DNA of 44,075 nt from Chitinophagaceae bacterium (GTDB lineage Bacteria; Bacteroidota; Bacteroidia; Chitinophagales; Chitinophagaceae). Below are positions 9,914 to 18,462 of this stretch, piece by piece. The notes under the pieces are model-generated. The model searched no databases, was not told where the DNA came from, and saw only the letters and a list, made by a program, of their open reading frames with translations. The stretch lies in contig CANGMZ010000013.1 of assembly GCA_947454715.1 (NCBI GenBank), positions 1 to 44,075 on the forward strand, read 5' to 3'. A program made the position numbers and the translations under genes. How positions within the stretch are numbered: position 1 is the first letter of the stretch; every line of letters starts with the position of its first letter.

Positions 9914-10014
9914 AAAAAAAAGTCCCCGAAGAGCGGGGACTTTACCTGGAGTTTTCAGGGTGCCAGGAAAATATTTTTATTAAAACTACTGATTTTAGTC
10001 ATTGTTTTAAATGA
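9914..10014 (-). ncRNA. candidate ~100-nt small RNA (or mini-ORF transcript) with own promoter and terminator
   Basis: On the minus strand a perfect -7 element TAGCTTTG (10027-10020) is followed about 80 nt later by a textbook intrinsic terminator: AAAGTCCCCG (9943-9934), loop CTCTT, CGGGGACTTT (9928-9919), then a U-run (to about 9914). Just before the terminator is a second stem, CCTGG (9967-9963) with CCAGG (9949-9945). An alternative pairing, TTTTC (9971-9967) with GAAAA (9956-9952), would exclude that stem. No minus-strand gene feeds into this terminator: the neighbours on both sides are plus-strand, which argues for a stand-alone transcript. It contains a 15-codon ORF (10002-9955, ATG to TGA) that ends inside the first stem, so a leader-peptide-like or dual-function RNA is possible. 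No clear -33 element was found. The transcript start is estimated from the promoter. Confidence 0.45.
9919..9943 (-). terminator. strong intrinsic terminator facing the minus strand
   Basis: A 10-bp perfect stem (AAAGTCCCCG / CGGGGACTTT) with a 5-nt loop. The A-run at 9914-9921 on the plus strand becomes a U-run only for minus-strand transcripts. On the plus strand the hairpin is followed by ACCTGG, so it is not a good terminator for the upstream helicase gene. Confidence 0.75.
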
Positions 10015-10019
10015 TATAA

Positions 10020-10027
10020 CAAAGCTA
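10020..10027 (-). promoter_or_regulatory. putative -7 element for the minus-strand small RNA
   Basis: TAGCTTTG on the minus strand is an exact TAnnTTTG match in the middle of a 388-nt gene-free stretch (9769-10156). No TTTG is seen at the usual upstream distance. It is divergent from the PorT-like gene. Confidence 0.45.
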
Positions 10028-10156
10028 ATAAAAAAAAGTTCTGTAGGGGTTAATTTTTTATAAAAGTTTGTTATTTCAGCCAAGATACTCTCCAAATGAG
10101 GTAAATAACATACTGTAACTTCGTATTTTGCGTTTAATTTGAATAATTTCCTGTTC

Positions 10157-10858
10157 ATGCGCTACGGCAAAAGCTTATTTCTATTCTTTGTTTTGTTCAT
10201 TACAATTAAGGCTTCTGCCCAAAGGGTAGCACTAAGCATGCCCGATCATGATGAAAAGAAATACTATTTTGGTATTACATTCGGGCTAAATTATTCTGTT
10301 TTTCAGATACATTATGCCGATGCTTTTGCGGCAACAGATACCTTTAAGACGATACAACCAAAATGGCAACCCGGATTTAACCTGGGGTTACTGGCAGATT
10401 TGAAACTTACCAACTTTGTAGATCTGAGATTTGTTCCATCTTTGGCATTTGCTGAAAAAAGATTGGATTACGTTTATGGAATGCACAAAGATAGTGCTGT
10501 GAGTAAGGGTGTAGAAGCTATCTATATGCACTTGCCATTGCAATTGAAATTTAAAAGTGACCGTATCAACAATTTCAGGTTTTATGCTATTGTTGGTGGG
10601 AAGTTCGACTATGACCTTGCTGCGAATGCGAGATCAAGAAGGACAGATGAATTTTTAAAAGTAAGCCCGGTAGATTACGGCTATGAGATAGGTGTTGGTT
10701 TTGAATTCTTTAATGAGAATTTCATTTTCTCTCCGGAAATCAAGCTCAGTCAGGGCTTGAAGAATCAGTTGTATCCTGATCATAGTCTTCCATTAACCAA
10801 TGCAATACAGACCTTGCTTAACCGTATGATTGTAATATCTATACACCTGGAAGGTTAA
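10157..10858 (+). CDS. porT: PorT-like type IX secretion system protein
   Basis: 233 aa from the ATG at 10157 (frame open to a TTG at 10139). A signal peptide is visible: MRYGKSLFLFFVLF... ending ASAQ. The mature protein starts with a short basic/acidic stretch and then KYYFGITFGLNYS, followed by alternating strand segments with aromatic girdle residues, and ends in a strand (MIVISIHLEG). This fits an 8-10 strand outer-membrane barrel of the PorT/SprT family, which is required for T9SS function in Bacteroidota. The N-terminal D-x-K-x-Y-x-F-G-x-x-x-G-x-N pattern is what I rely on. A generic outer-membrane beta-barrel protein (PF13568-type) is the alternative. A partial promoter (TATTTTGC, about 10124-10131) lies upstream. 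The thiolase gene follows after 87 nt. Confidence 0.7.
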   Translation: MRYGKSLFLFFVLFITIKASAQRVALSMPDHDEKKYYFGITFGLNYSVFQIHYADAFAATDTFKTIQPKWQPGFNLGLLADLKLTNFVDLRFVPSLAFAEKRLDYVYGMHKDSAVSKGVEAIYMHLPLQLKFKSDRINNFRFYAIVGGKFDYDLAANARSRRTDEFLKVSPVDYGYEIGVGFEFFNENFIFSPEIKLSQGLKNQLYPDHSLPLTNAIQTLLNRMIVISIHLEG

Positions 10859-10945
10859 TCACTTATTGGTATCTCAGGGATTATGCATCACAACTCTGAG
10901 AAAAATAATACCTTTAGTCTCAAATTTTCCCAAACCAATACGACA

Positions 10946-12151
10946 ATGAAAGACGCATTTATAGCCGATGGATTAAGAACGCCAATAGGTAATTTCAGAG
11001 GTGCATTATCAGGCATGAGAGCAGATGATCTTGCTGCTTGGGTATTAAAAAAATTAGTTGAAAGAAACGCTAACATACCTGCATCTGCAATTGATGATGT
11101 AATCATGGGTTGTGCTAATCAGGCAGGGGAAGATAATCGTAATGTGGCACGTATGGCTTTGTTGCTGGCTGGTTTGCCGTATACAGTGCCCGGTGAAACA
11201 GTAAACAGATTATGTGCATCCGGTATGTCGGCTGTAGTGAATGCCGGCCGTGCGGTTCAGTCAGGTGATGGTCATGTATTTATAGCAGCAGGTATGGAGC
11301 ACATGACTCGTGGTCCTTGGGTAATCAGCAAAACATCGCAGCCATTTGGGCAAGATGCACAGATGTATGATTCCAGTTTTGGCTGGAGATTTATAAACCC
11401 TAAAATGCACGAAATGTATGGCACTGATGCCATGGGTATGACTGCAGAAAATCTTGCAGAAATGTACAACATCAGCAGGGAAGATCAGGATGCATTCTCT
11501 TATCGGTCACAAATGAAGGCAGCTGCGGCACAGGAAAGTGGTAGACTGGCTGAGGAAATAGTTGCTGTAGAGATCGCTCAGAAAAAAGGCAGCACTACAA
11601 TAATCAGTGCTGATGAGTTTATAAAGCCAACTACCACAATGGAAATATTGGCTAAGCTAAAACCTGCGTTTAAAAAGGATGGTTCAGTAACTGCGGGTAA
11701 TGCATCGGGACTTAATGATGGTGCTGCTGCACTTTATGTAGTATCTGAGCAGGCGATAAAAGATTATGGCATAACACCTAAGGCAAGAATAGTGAGTAGC
11801 GGGGTAGTAGGTGTAGAACCTCGTATTATGGGCATTGGACCCGTAGGCGCGTCACAGTTGGCACTGCGTAAAGCAGGATTGACAATGGATGATATTGATA
11901 TCATAGAATTGAATGAGGCATTTGCAGCACAAGGGCTAGCCGTATTACGTAATCTGGGCATAGCAGATGACGACAGTCGTGTGAATGTGAATGGTGGTGC
12001 AATTGCAATAGGACACCCATTGGGTATGTCCGGTACACGTATCATAAATTCAGCAGCTATTGAATTACACAAACAAAACAAACGCTACGCACTATGTACT
12101 ATGTGTATTGGTTTGGGTCAAGGTTATGCAATAATTATAGAGCGAGTATAG
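10946..12151 (+). CDS. thiolase, 3-oxoadipyl-CoA thiolase (PcaF/PaaJ) type acetyl-CoA acyltransferase
   Basis: 401 aa from the ATG at 10946. The frame continues upstream to 10883, but the family N-terminus (DAFIADGLRTPIG) begins right at this ATG. All three thiolase catalytic residues are present: nucleophile C90 in NRLCASGM, H357 in GHPLGMSG and C387 in CIGLGQG. The length and the GCANQAGEDNRNVARM segment match the PcaF/PaaJ branch, which cleaves 3-oxoadipyl-CoA to succinyl-CoA and acetyl-CoA. No phenylacetate or protocatechuate genes are next to it, so a broader acetyl-CoA C-acyltransferase role in fatty-acid or amino-acid catabolism is equally possible. It ends before a very strong bidirectional terminator. 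Confidence 0.9.
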   Translation: MKDAFIADGLRTPIGNFRGALSGMRADDLAAWVLKKLVERNANIPASAIDDVIMGCANQAGEDNRNVARMALLLAGLPYTVPGETVNRLCASGMSAVVNAGRAVQSGDGHVFIAAGMEHMTRGPWVISKTSQPFGQDAQMYDSSFGWRFINPKMHEMYGTDAMGMTAENLAEMYNISREDQDAFSYRSQMKAAAAQESGRLAEEIVAVEIAQKKGSTTIISADEFIKPTTTMEILAKLKPAFKKDGSVTAGNASGLNDGAAALYVVSEQAIKDYGITPKARIVSSGVVGVEPRIMGIGPVGASQLALRKAGLTMDDIDIIELNEAFAAQGLAVLRNLGIADDDSRVNVNGGAIAIGHPLGMSGTRIINSAAIELHKQNKRYALCTMCIGLGQGYAIIIERV

Positions 12152-12172
12152 TAGTCGTACTTTAAGTTAATT

Positions 12173-12220
12173 TATAAAAGAGAAATGCCGGACTTTATGT
12201 TCCGGCATTTCTCTTTTATA
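12173..12220. terminator. bidirectional terminator between thiolase and RND pump genes
   Basis: A perfect 20-bp inverted repeat (12173-12192 and 12201-12220) with an 8-nt loop. The core is ATGCCGGA / TCCGGCAT and the outer part is A/T-rich (AAAAGAGAA / TTCTCTTTT). It therefore provides a U-rich tail in both directions, serving the two convergent genes. Confidence 0.9.
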
Positions 12221-12248
12221 GCATCTTTTATCTTAGCATCAAACTGCA

Positions 12249-15200
12249 TTAGTTTGCAGTAAGCTCATCAACTCCGGTTCCCGCACCATGTTCTTTTTGT
12301 TCCAGTTTTTTCTTTCCGTAGGATATACGACAGATAACTACAAACAATACCGGAACAATGAAGATTGCCAGGGAGGTAGCAGCCAACATACCACCCAATA
12401 CAGTAAAGCCTATTGTGCGGCGCGCCACAGCTCCTGCGCCTTCTGCCAATACTAATGGCATAACACCAAGTATAAATGCCAGAGAGGTCATGATGATGGG
12501 GCGTAAACGTAGTCTTACAGCTTCCAGTGTTGATCGTATCAACTCTTCACCGGAATCCACACGCTCTTTTGCAAATTCTACGATAAGTATGGCATTTTTT
12601 GCGGAAAGACCAATGAGCGTAATGAGGCCTATCTGTGCATACACATTATCTGTGAGACTAGGCACAAATGTAAGTGTAAGTATAGCCCCGAATGCACCTA
12701 CAGGCACGGCAAACAATACGGAGAAAGGCACTGCCCAACTTTCATATAAAGCAGCTAGGAAAAGGAATACAAACACAATTGACAGCATGAAAATGTAGAT
12801 AGCAGAATTACCTGCCTTTTCTTCTTCATAGCTTAGTCCGGAAAATTCATAGCCATATCCATTAGGTAAAGTTTTAGCGGCTATTCTTTTCAACGCATCC
12901 AGTGCTTGTCCGCTACTCACACCTTTCTTTGGTGATCCATCCACTTCCGCAGATCTGAAGATATTAAAGTGAGATATCAATGGTGCGGTTTCTACTGGTT
13001 CATAGCTTACCAGTGTGCTCATAGGCAACATTTGGCCGGCTTGGTTGCGCACATAATATTTATCAAGGTCGGTAATATTTGTTCTGTAGTTAGTATCTGC
13101 TTGTACCATAACGTGGAAGTTGCGGCTATACAAGCTGATATCATTAACATAGAAACTACCCATGTAGGTTTGTATGGCACTGAAAACCTCAGAGATAGAT
13201 ACGCCCATCTTCTTACATTTTTCCCTGTCTACAGTAATGTTGTAACTCGGCGTGTGTGCGCCATAGAAGCTGAACGCATTGCCAATTGCAGGGTCTTTAT
13301 TGGCTTCTGCAACAAAGTTGCGTACTACTTTTTCAAATGTTCTTACATCATCGGGTGTTTCCCGTTGTTGTATCTGCATACTGAACCCTGCAGTTTGTCC
13401 GAGACCCGGAATAGGTGGCGGAGAGATAACGACAACATTCGCTTGTTTAATACCAGCTGCCGCTATTCTTTTTTGCAGAACGCTGAGAATGTTGGGTACT
13501 TGCTCATCTTCCTTTGTACGTTCATCCCACGGCTTTAATTGACAGAATATACTTCCGCTGTTAGATTTGGTGGAGAATGTGATAACATTTAGTCCGCCTA
13601 ATGCCGCATAATGCCCGACACCGGGAGTTTCACCAACTACCTTCATTACTTTCTGCATTACCTCCAGTGAGCGTGCAGTAGACGATGCTTCAGGAAGTTC
13701 ATAAGTAATGAAGATACGGCCCTCATCTTCGGTTGGGATAAAGCCTGTAGGTTTTTGTTTGAAGAGCAATACAGTACCTGCGCAGATACAAACTAGAATG
13801 ATGATAACCAATTTCGATGCCTTTATAGAGTGCTTTACACCACTTGCATATTTGTCAGAGAAACGTTCGAACCAAGTGTTGAATCTATAGAAGAGTCCGT
13901 TAAGCCCGGTTGCCTCTTTATTGACCGTTGATTTTTTTAGTAACAACATACAAAGCGCCGGAGTAAGTGATAATGCTACAAAGGCCGATAGGATAACAGA
14001 GATAGCTATAGTAACAGCAAACTGTTGATATAATCTCCCTACTATGCCGGGTATAAAACCTACAGGTACAAACACTGCAGCAAGGATGAGGGCTATCGCA
14101 ATTACCGGACCGGAGATATCCTTCATGGCTTGTGTTGTGGCCTCTTTTGCTGTCATGTTTCTGTGGTCCATATAGTGTTGCACTGCCTCAACGACTACAA
14201 TGGCATCATCTACCACTATACCTATGGCCAGAATAAAGCCGAACATGGTTAGGGTATTGATCGTAAAGCCCAGCGGTATGAAGAAGATGAATGTACCCAC
14301 TATAGATACCGGTATGGCAAGGATTGGAATAAGTGTAGCACGCCAGTTTTGCAGGAACAGGAATACGACAATTGCAACAAGTCCAAGTGCTTCCAGAAGT
14401 GTAATAACAACTTCGTGCATAGACACTTTTACTACAGTTACAGATTCAAAAGGAACACTATAGTCAACATCTGTAGGGAAGGTTTTTTTCATTTCTTCCA
14501 ACTTGGCATATACACCTTGTGCCGTCTCCAATGCATTGCTACCCGGAGCCTGATATACAAGAAGGTATGATGCACGCTGACCATCAACAAATGAATTGCT
14601 GGCATAAGCGAATTTACCCAATTCTACGCGTGCTATGTCTTTTAGGTAGACCATTTGACCTGTGCCAGGCACTGTCTTAATGATAATATTCTCAAAGTCA
14701 GTCACCTTATTCAATCTGCCATTCACCATGAGACTGTACTCAAATACCTGAGTACTTGCTTGAGGTGGCACACCTACCGAACCCGCTGCAACCTGCACAT
14801 TTTGTTCTGTAAGTGCAGCAGTTACATCTGTTGCAGATAGTCCGTATTCTGCAAGCTTGTCAGGCTTCAGCCATACGCGCATACTGAAATCATCTGTTCG
14901 GGTAACAATATCGCCCACTCCTTTTACACGAAGTAGTGCATCTCTTACAAATATGTTGGTGTAATTATCAACGAAGGTTACATTGTGTGTGCTCTTCGGA
15001 GAATACAAAGCCACCAGCATCAATATACTCGGGTTCTTTTTTCTTACCGTAAGACCTAAGCGTTTCACAACATCCGGTAATTGCGGGGTAGCAATACTTA
15101 CACGGTTTTGCACATCTAGCGTCGCTACATCTATATTGGTGCCAATTCCGAATATTACATTCACTGACATTGCGCCATTGCTGGTGCTGTTACTTTGAAG

Positions 15201-15434
15201 GTAATTCATGCCGGGTGTGCCGTTAATCTGAGCTTCCACAGGCGTAGCCATAGTCTGCTCTACCGTGAGCGCATCAGCACCGGTAAACTGCCCGGTAACC
15301 TGCACTGTAGCAGGTGTGATCTCAGGGTACTGACCTACAGGCAGGTTCACAATACAAATTGCGCCTACCAGTAACAACACTATAGATATCACTATGGCAG
15401 TTACAGGCCTTTTAATAAAAACATCAGCTATCAT
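12249..15434 (-). CDS. RND efflux pump inner-membrane permease (AcrB/MexB, HAE-1 type)
   Basis: 1061 aa, the usual length. It is a proton-driven drug or toxic-compound exporter, the inner-membrane trimer of a tripartite pump. The start MIADVFIKRPVTA is the classical HAE-1 beginning. PVGQYPEITPATVQV follows TM1. The proton-relay aspartates lie in TM4 as D409-D410 (IGIVVDDAIVVVE). The second half repeats the fold, with SLTDNVYAQIGLITLIGLSAKNAILIVEFA. It is the last gene of the minus-strand operon TolC, adaptor, pump, with 62 nt between adaptor stop and its start. Substrates cannot be predicted. No regulator gene is adjacent. Confidence 0.96.
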   Translation of the reverse strand: MIADVFIKRPVTAIVISIVLLLVGAICIVNLPVGQYPEITPATVQVTGQFTGADALTVEQTMATPVEAQINGTPGMNYLQSNSTSNGAMSVNVIFGIGTNIDVATLDVQNRVSIATPQLPDVVKRLGLTVRKKNPSILMLVALYSPKSTHNVTFVDNYTNIFVRDALLRVKGVGDIVTRTDDFSMRVWLKPDKLAEYGLSATDVTAALTEQNVQVAAGSVGVPPQASTQVFEYSLMVNGRLNKVTDFENIIIKTVPGTGQMVYLKDIARVELGKFAYASNSFVDGQRASYLLVYQAPGSNALETAQGVYAKLEEMKKTFPTDVDYSVPFESVTVVKVSMHEVVITLLEALGLVAIVVFLFLQNWRATLIPILAIPVSIVGTFIFFIPLGFTINTLTMFGFILAIGIVVDDAIVVVEAVQHYMDHRNMTAKEATTQAMKDISGPVIAIALILAAVFVPVGFIPGIVGRLYQQFAVTIAISVILSAFVALSLTPALCMLLLKKSTVNKEATGLNGLFYRFNTWFERFSDKYASGVKHSIKASKLVIIILVCICAGTVLLFKQKPTGFIPTEDEGRIFITYELPEASSTARSLEVMQKVMKVVGETPGVGHYAALGGLNVITFSTKSNSGSIFCQLKPWDERTKEDEQVPNILSVLQKRIAAAGIKQANVVVISPPPIPGLGQTAGFSMQIQQRETPDDVRTFEKVVRNFVAEANKDPAIGNAFSFYGAHTPSYNITVDREKCKKMGVSISEVFSAIQTYMGSFYVNDISLYSRNFHVMVQADTNYRTNITDLDKYYVRNQAGQMLPMSTLVSYEPVETAPLISHFNIFRSAEVDGSPKKGVSSGQALDALKRIAAKTLPNGYGYEFSGLSYEEEKAGNSAIYIFMLSIVFVFLFLAALYESWAVPFSVLFAVPVGAFGAILTLTFVPSLTDNVYAQIGLITLIGLSAKNAILIVEFAKERVDSGEELIRSTLEAVRLRLRPIIMTSLAFILGVMPLVLAEGAGAVARRTIGFTVLGGMLAATSLAIFIVPVLFVVICRISYGKKKLEQKEHGAGTGVDELTAN

Positions 15435-15496
15435 AATCTATATTCCGATTCAAAATTGTTATCGATCATTCACTTGGTACTTCCCAAACCGAGTTA

Positions 15497-16666
15497 TTAC
15501 TTATGTTCCGGTTTCTTTATCAGAGAACCGTCATGTAGTTTCTGCACGCCATCTATTATCACAACATCACCTTCACTAAGCCCTGTCTTTATGATAACTT
15601 TGTCGCCTATCATAGCCCCCTGTGTTACCTTGCGTTGAATAGCATGTGGTGTTGGTGCCATATTTTGTTTGTTTGTAGTGTCTGTTGCAGACTTGATAAC
15701 GGTGTCTTTAGCTACGTACACAAAGTATTCCCCCATCTGTTCTACAATCGCTTTAGTAGGTATGATCACTTGAGCTGATGTGTCTTGGTTTCTAACTTTT
15801 ACTTTGCAGCTCATACCTGCTCTTAATAGTGCATTCTTATTTTCAAATGATAGTCTCACTGTTATACTTCCTGTTTGGGCATTAACCCCTCTGTCGATGA
15901 ATGCTATTTTACCTGTGCCTGCATATAGGCTATTGTCAGGCATTACCAAGGTAAACAGGGAATCGGTTGCACTGATCTTTTGTTTTTCCATGTTCACAAA
16001 CCTCGGTATCTGTTTCTCATTAATGAGGAAGTCAACAGCTATCGGGCTTTCAGTTGATATAGTATTGAGTATAGTTTGTCCCGCCGAAACCGATGCGCCT
16101 TGTCTTACCTGAGATATACCTATTGTGCCATCAAACGGTGCTTTTACAATAGAGTAGTTAAGGTCGGTTTGTGTTTTTACAACATCCTGTTTAGCTGCTG
16201 CCAGTTGGTTCTTAGCATTTTGCAATGCGGTCATGGCATGATCAAGTGTTTGCTTTGCAACCGCATCATGTTCATTGAGGTACGTATATCTGTCAGCATC
16301 TTTTTGTGCCTGTTCCAGATTAGCCTGTGCCACTAGCAGGGCGGCCTTACTCTGACCGGCACTTGCCTGATATTTGCTGATATCTATCTGATAAAGTTTC
16401 TGGCCTTTTGTCACATGTGCACCGTCTTGAAAGAATATACCGGTGATATAACCCTCTGTTTGTGCACGCAAGTCTACTTGAGTGAGTGCTACTACGGTAC
16501 CCGGGTATTGATCGTAATACACTGTCTTTTCAGGTTGTACTGTGTATGTATTGACCGGAACCTGTATTGTAGCAGGGTTTGGGGTCTCTGCTTTCTTTTC
16601 TCCGCAAGCGGCGAAAGTAAGTGCTCCTGCCAGTAATATACTTGTATTGAAAAACGACCTGTTCAT
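15497..16666 (-). CDS. RND efflux periplasmic adaptor (AcrA/MexA family)
   Basis: 389 aa from the ATG at 16666, chosen because it starts a lipoprotein signal (hydrophobic SILLAGALTFAAC followed by GEKK). The frame is open to 16729 with earlier, less likely starts. A membrane-fusion protein order is visible: N-terminal beta-barrel strand, lipoyl half (VDLRAQTEGYITGIFFQDGAHVTKGQ), a long alpha-helical hairpin rich in A, Q and K (about 95-165), second lipoyl half (IVKAPFDGTIG), then barrel domains. It bridges the RND permease and the TolC channel. It lies between the two in one operon. Confidence 0.93.
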   Translation of the reverse strand: MNRSFFNTSILLAGALTFAACGEKKAETPNPATIQVPVNTYTVQPEKTVYYDQYPGTVVALTQVDLRAQTEGYITGIFFQDGAHVTKGQKLYQIDISKYQASAGQSKAALLVAQANLEQAQKDADRYTYLNEHDAVAKQTLDHAMTALQNAKNQLAAAKQDVVKTQTDLNYSIVKAPFDGTIGISQVRQGASVSAGQTILNTISTESPIAVDFLINEKQIPRFVNMEKQKISATDSLFTLVMPDNSLYAGTGKIAFIDRGVNAQTGSITVRLSFENKNALLRAGMSCKVKVRNQDTSAQVIIPTKAIVEQMGEYFVYVAKDTVIKSATDTTNKQNMAPTPHAIQRKVTQGAMIGDKVIIKTGLSEGDVVIIDGVQKLHDGSLIKKPEHK

Positions 16667-16766
16667 GTTTTTGTTTTTTGAATTGATAGTTGAATGTTTG
16701 CGACTTGTTTTATTCTGTACATTCATCAACTATAGTGTTGTCAACTATATAATGTTATTTACTTTT

Positions 16767-18107
16767 TTATTCCACTACAATATCTCCCATGGCTTTTTCA
16801 AGGTTTACCTTGCTGCCCAGCACCTGAAACAGTGCATTGAGATAATTGATCTCTGATTGCTGTAAGTCCGTTTCCGCAACGATAACATCCAGATATGCCT
16901 TAATGCCTTCTGTGTATTGCAGCTTTACTATATTATATACCTCCCGAGCCATTGCCACATTGTCAGACTGTGCATGCAGATTATACAAATTACTTTTATA
17001 TGCTGCAAGGGCTGTCTGGTATTCTGTATATATCCCGAGTTTCAGATTAACTTCATCCCAGTCTATGCGCTCTTCCTGAAGTTTTGCTTTGTGTATATTA
17101 TCCAGTCGCTTAAGCCCGCTAAACAATGGCACACTCAATTGCAATCCTAAGTATGAGTTGGGGTATGCTTTGTTATATAAATCTGAAAAAACAGCGTTTT
17201 GGTATTGATAATTATAGTTATAGAATGCAGAAAGAGTGGGTATAAAACCATTTCTATAATAAGATGTATTCAGGTGTTGTGCTCTCTTTGCAGATTGTAA
17301 CTGTTGGTATTCTATTCTTTTGTCAATTCGTAATGTAGCAGTGGTATCCACATATATACCTTGTATCATTTGCGCAGTGTCGAAGATAACGGTCATCTTT
17401 TCTTCTGCCGGGCAACCCATTAATGATTTTATTTGTGCATACTTACCGTTTAGTTCTTCACTGGCTGTTTTTAATTGTGCCATTGAGTTATTAATAGCAA
17501 TTGTAGCTTGTTTGTAATCTACCTTGTCAGATATGCCACTCACATACCTGTGATAAGCATCCTGTTGGTTTTTTCTCAACCGTGCAGTATCCTCTTTATA
17601 CACATTGATACGTTCTACAGATAATAGTATGTCGTAAAAGGCTTTACTTACATCTGACACTAACTGTATTTTGGCTTGCTTGGTGTTTTGTTTAGCAATC
17701 TGTATTCCCAGATTAGCAGCCTTAGCTGCAAGCAATGCATCATTGCTGAATATATTTTGCGTTGCAGCTATATTGGGGTTCGATGAATTGGCAACTCCGG
17801 TATGAATCGGTTGGGTAACGCCATTGACCGGGAAAAATGAGGTAGGTAATTCCAGATAATGTTGGAGATTGGCATTTCCCATTACTTGCGGTAACCATCC
17901 TGCCACAGCGATGGCTTTATTAGCTCTTGCTATCTCTTCATCTATATGAGACTGATTAACTGCTGGTTGGTTTTTAAGTGCATATACTATACACTGTTCC
18001 AACGTGTATGCATGTTGTGAGGTATCGTTGCGGTCTTTAGACTGGGCACTGATAGGTGTGCAAAACAGAAAGGGCAATGATAATAGAAAAACTACTCGGT
18101 ATAACAT
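16767..18107 (-). CDS. TolC family outer-membrane efflux channel
   Basis: 446 aa. The signal peptide (MLYRVVFLLSLPFLF... ISAQ) is followed by the two-fold repeated helical-barrel structure of outer-membrane efflux proteins: YTLEQCIVYALKNQPAVNQ near the N-terminus, long helices rich in A, Q, K and N, and the second-repeat segment YQLQ... with NAVFSDLYNKAYPNSYLGLQLSVPLFSG, the usual GLQLSVPLF strand. It forms the exit duct for the RND pump encoded downstream. It is the first gene of the operon, with a -7 element 61 nt upstream. Confidence 0.93.
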   Translation of the reverse strand: MLYRVVFLLSLPFLFCTPISAQSKDRNDTSQHAYTLEQCIVYALKNQPAVNQSHIDEEIARANKAIAVAGWLPQVMGNANLQHYLELPTSFFPVNGVTQPIHTGVANSSNPNIAATQNIFSNDALLAAKAANLGIQIAKQNTKQAKIQLVSDVSKAFYDILLSVERINVYKEDTARLRKNQQDAYHRYVSGISDKVDYKQATIAINNSMAQLKTASEELNGKYAQIKSLMGCPAEEKMTVIFDTAQMIQGIYVDTTATLRIDKRIEYQQLQSAKRAQHLNTSYYRNGFIPTLSAFYNYNYQYQNAVFSDLYNKAYPNSYLGLQLSVPLFSGLKRLDNIHKAKLQEERIDWDEVNLKLGIYTEYQTALAAYKSNLYNLHAQSDNVAMAREVYNIVKLQYTEGIKAYLDVIVAETDLQQSEINYLNALFQVLGSKVNLEKAMGDIVVE

Positions 18108-18167
18108 AAGCTATTATTGCTTGTTGCTTTTGATGTATTTATATTCAGAAAAAATATAAAACAAACA

Positions 18168-18175
18168 CAAAGGTA
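18168..18175 (-). promoter_or_regulatory. putative -7 element of the RND efflux operon
   Basis: TACCTTTG on the minus strand (18175-18168) is an exact TAnnTTTG match and lies about 60 nt before the TolC start codon at 18107. No TTTG sits at the ideal upstream distance (one is only 12 nt away). The 355-nt divergent gap 18108-18462 otherwise shows no gene and no clear operator palindrome. Confidence 0.5.
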
Positions 18176-18436
18176 GCTTTTCGAAAACAAATAGATGTAC
18201 CTACCACTATTGATTTTATTGATGTACTATTCGGCTATCATACTTTAATATCTATCTGTCACTATTACAATGATATATAAAATTGCATTTATTTATGTTA
18301 ACTAAACTTTAGCGTTTTTTGTTGGCAATTCACAATTTTAGTAGCGTAACAGTGTTTGTTTGTCTTTCCTGTGTTTATGAGTGAATATTTTCATGCCCTT
18401 ATAGCAGTAAATACCGTATTATTCGTCTATATCTTT

Positions 18437-18444
18437 TACTTTCG
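18437..18444 (+). promoter_or_regulatory. possible -7 element of the lipoprotein gene
   Basis: TACTTTCG differs from TAnnTTTG at one position. It lies 18 nt before the ATG at 18463 and is divergent from the efflux operon promoter. Confidence 0.35.
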
Positions 18445-18462
18445 CAAGTAAAATTGGGATAA

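Noticed and set aside
9955-10158. 67-aa minus-strand open frame in the helicase/porT gap
   Set aside because: The -7 element for the minus-strand transcript lies inside it, so its first half would not be transcribed. Only the last 15 codons fit the predicted RNA, and they are noted there.
12969-13538. 189-aa open frame antisense to the RND pump gene
   Set aside because: Cys/His/Tyr-rich translation with no motif, inside a well-conserved gene on the other strand.
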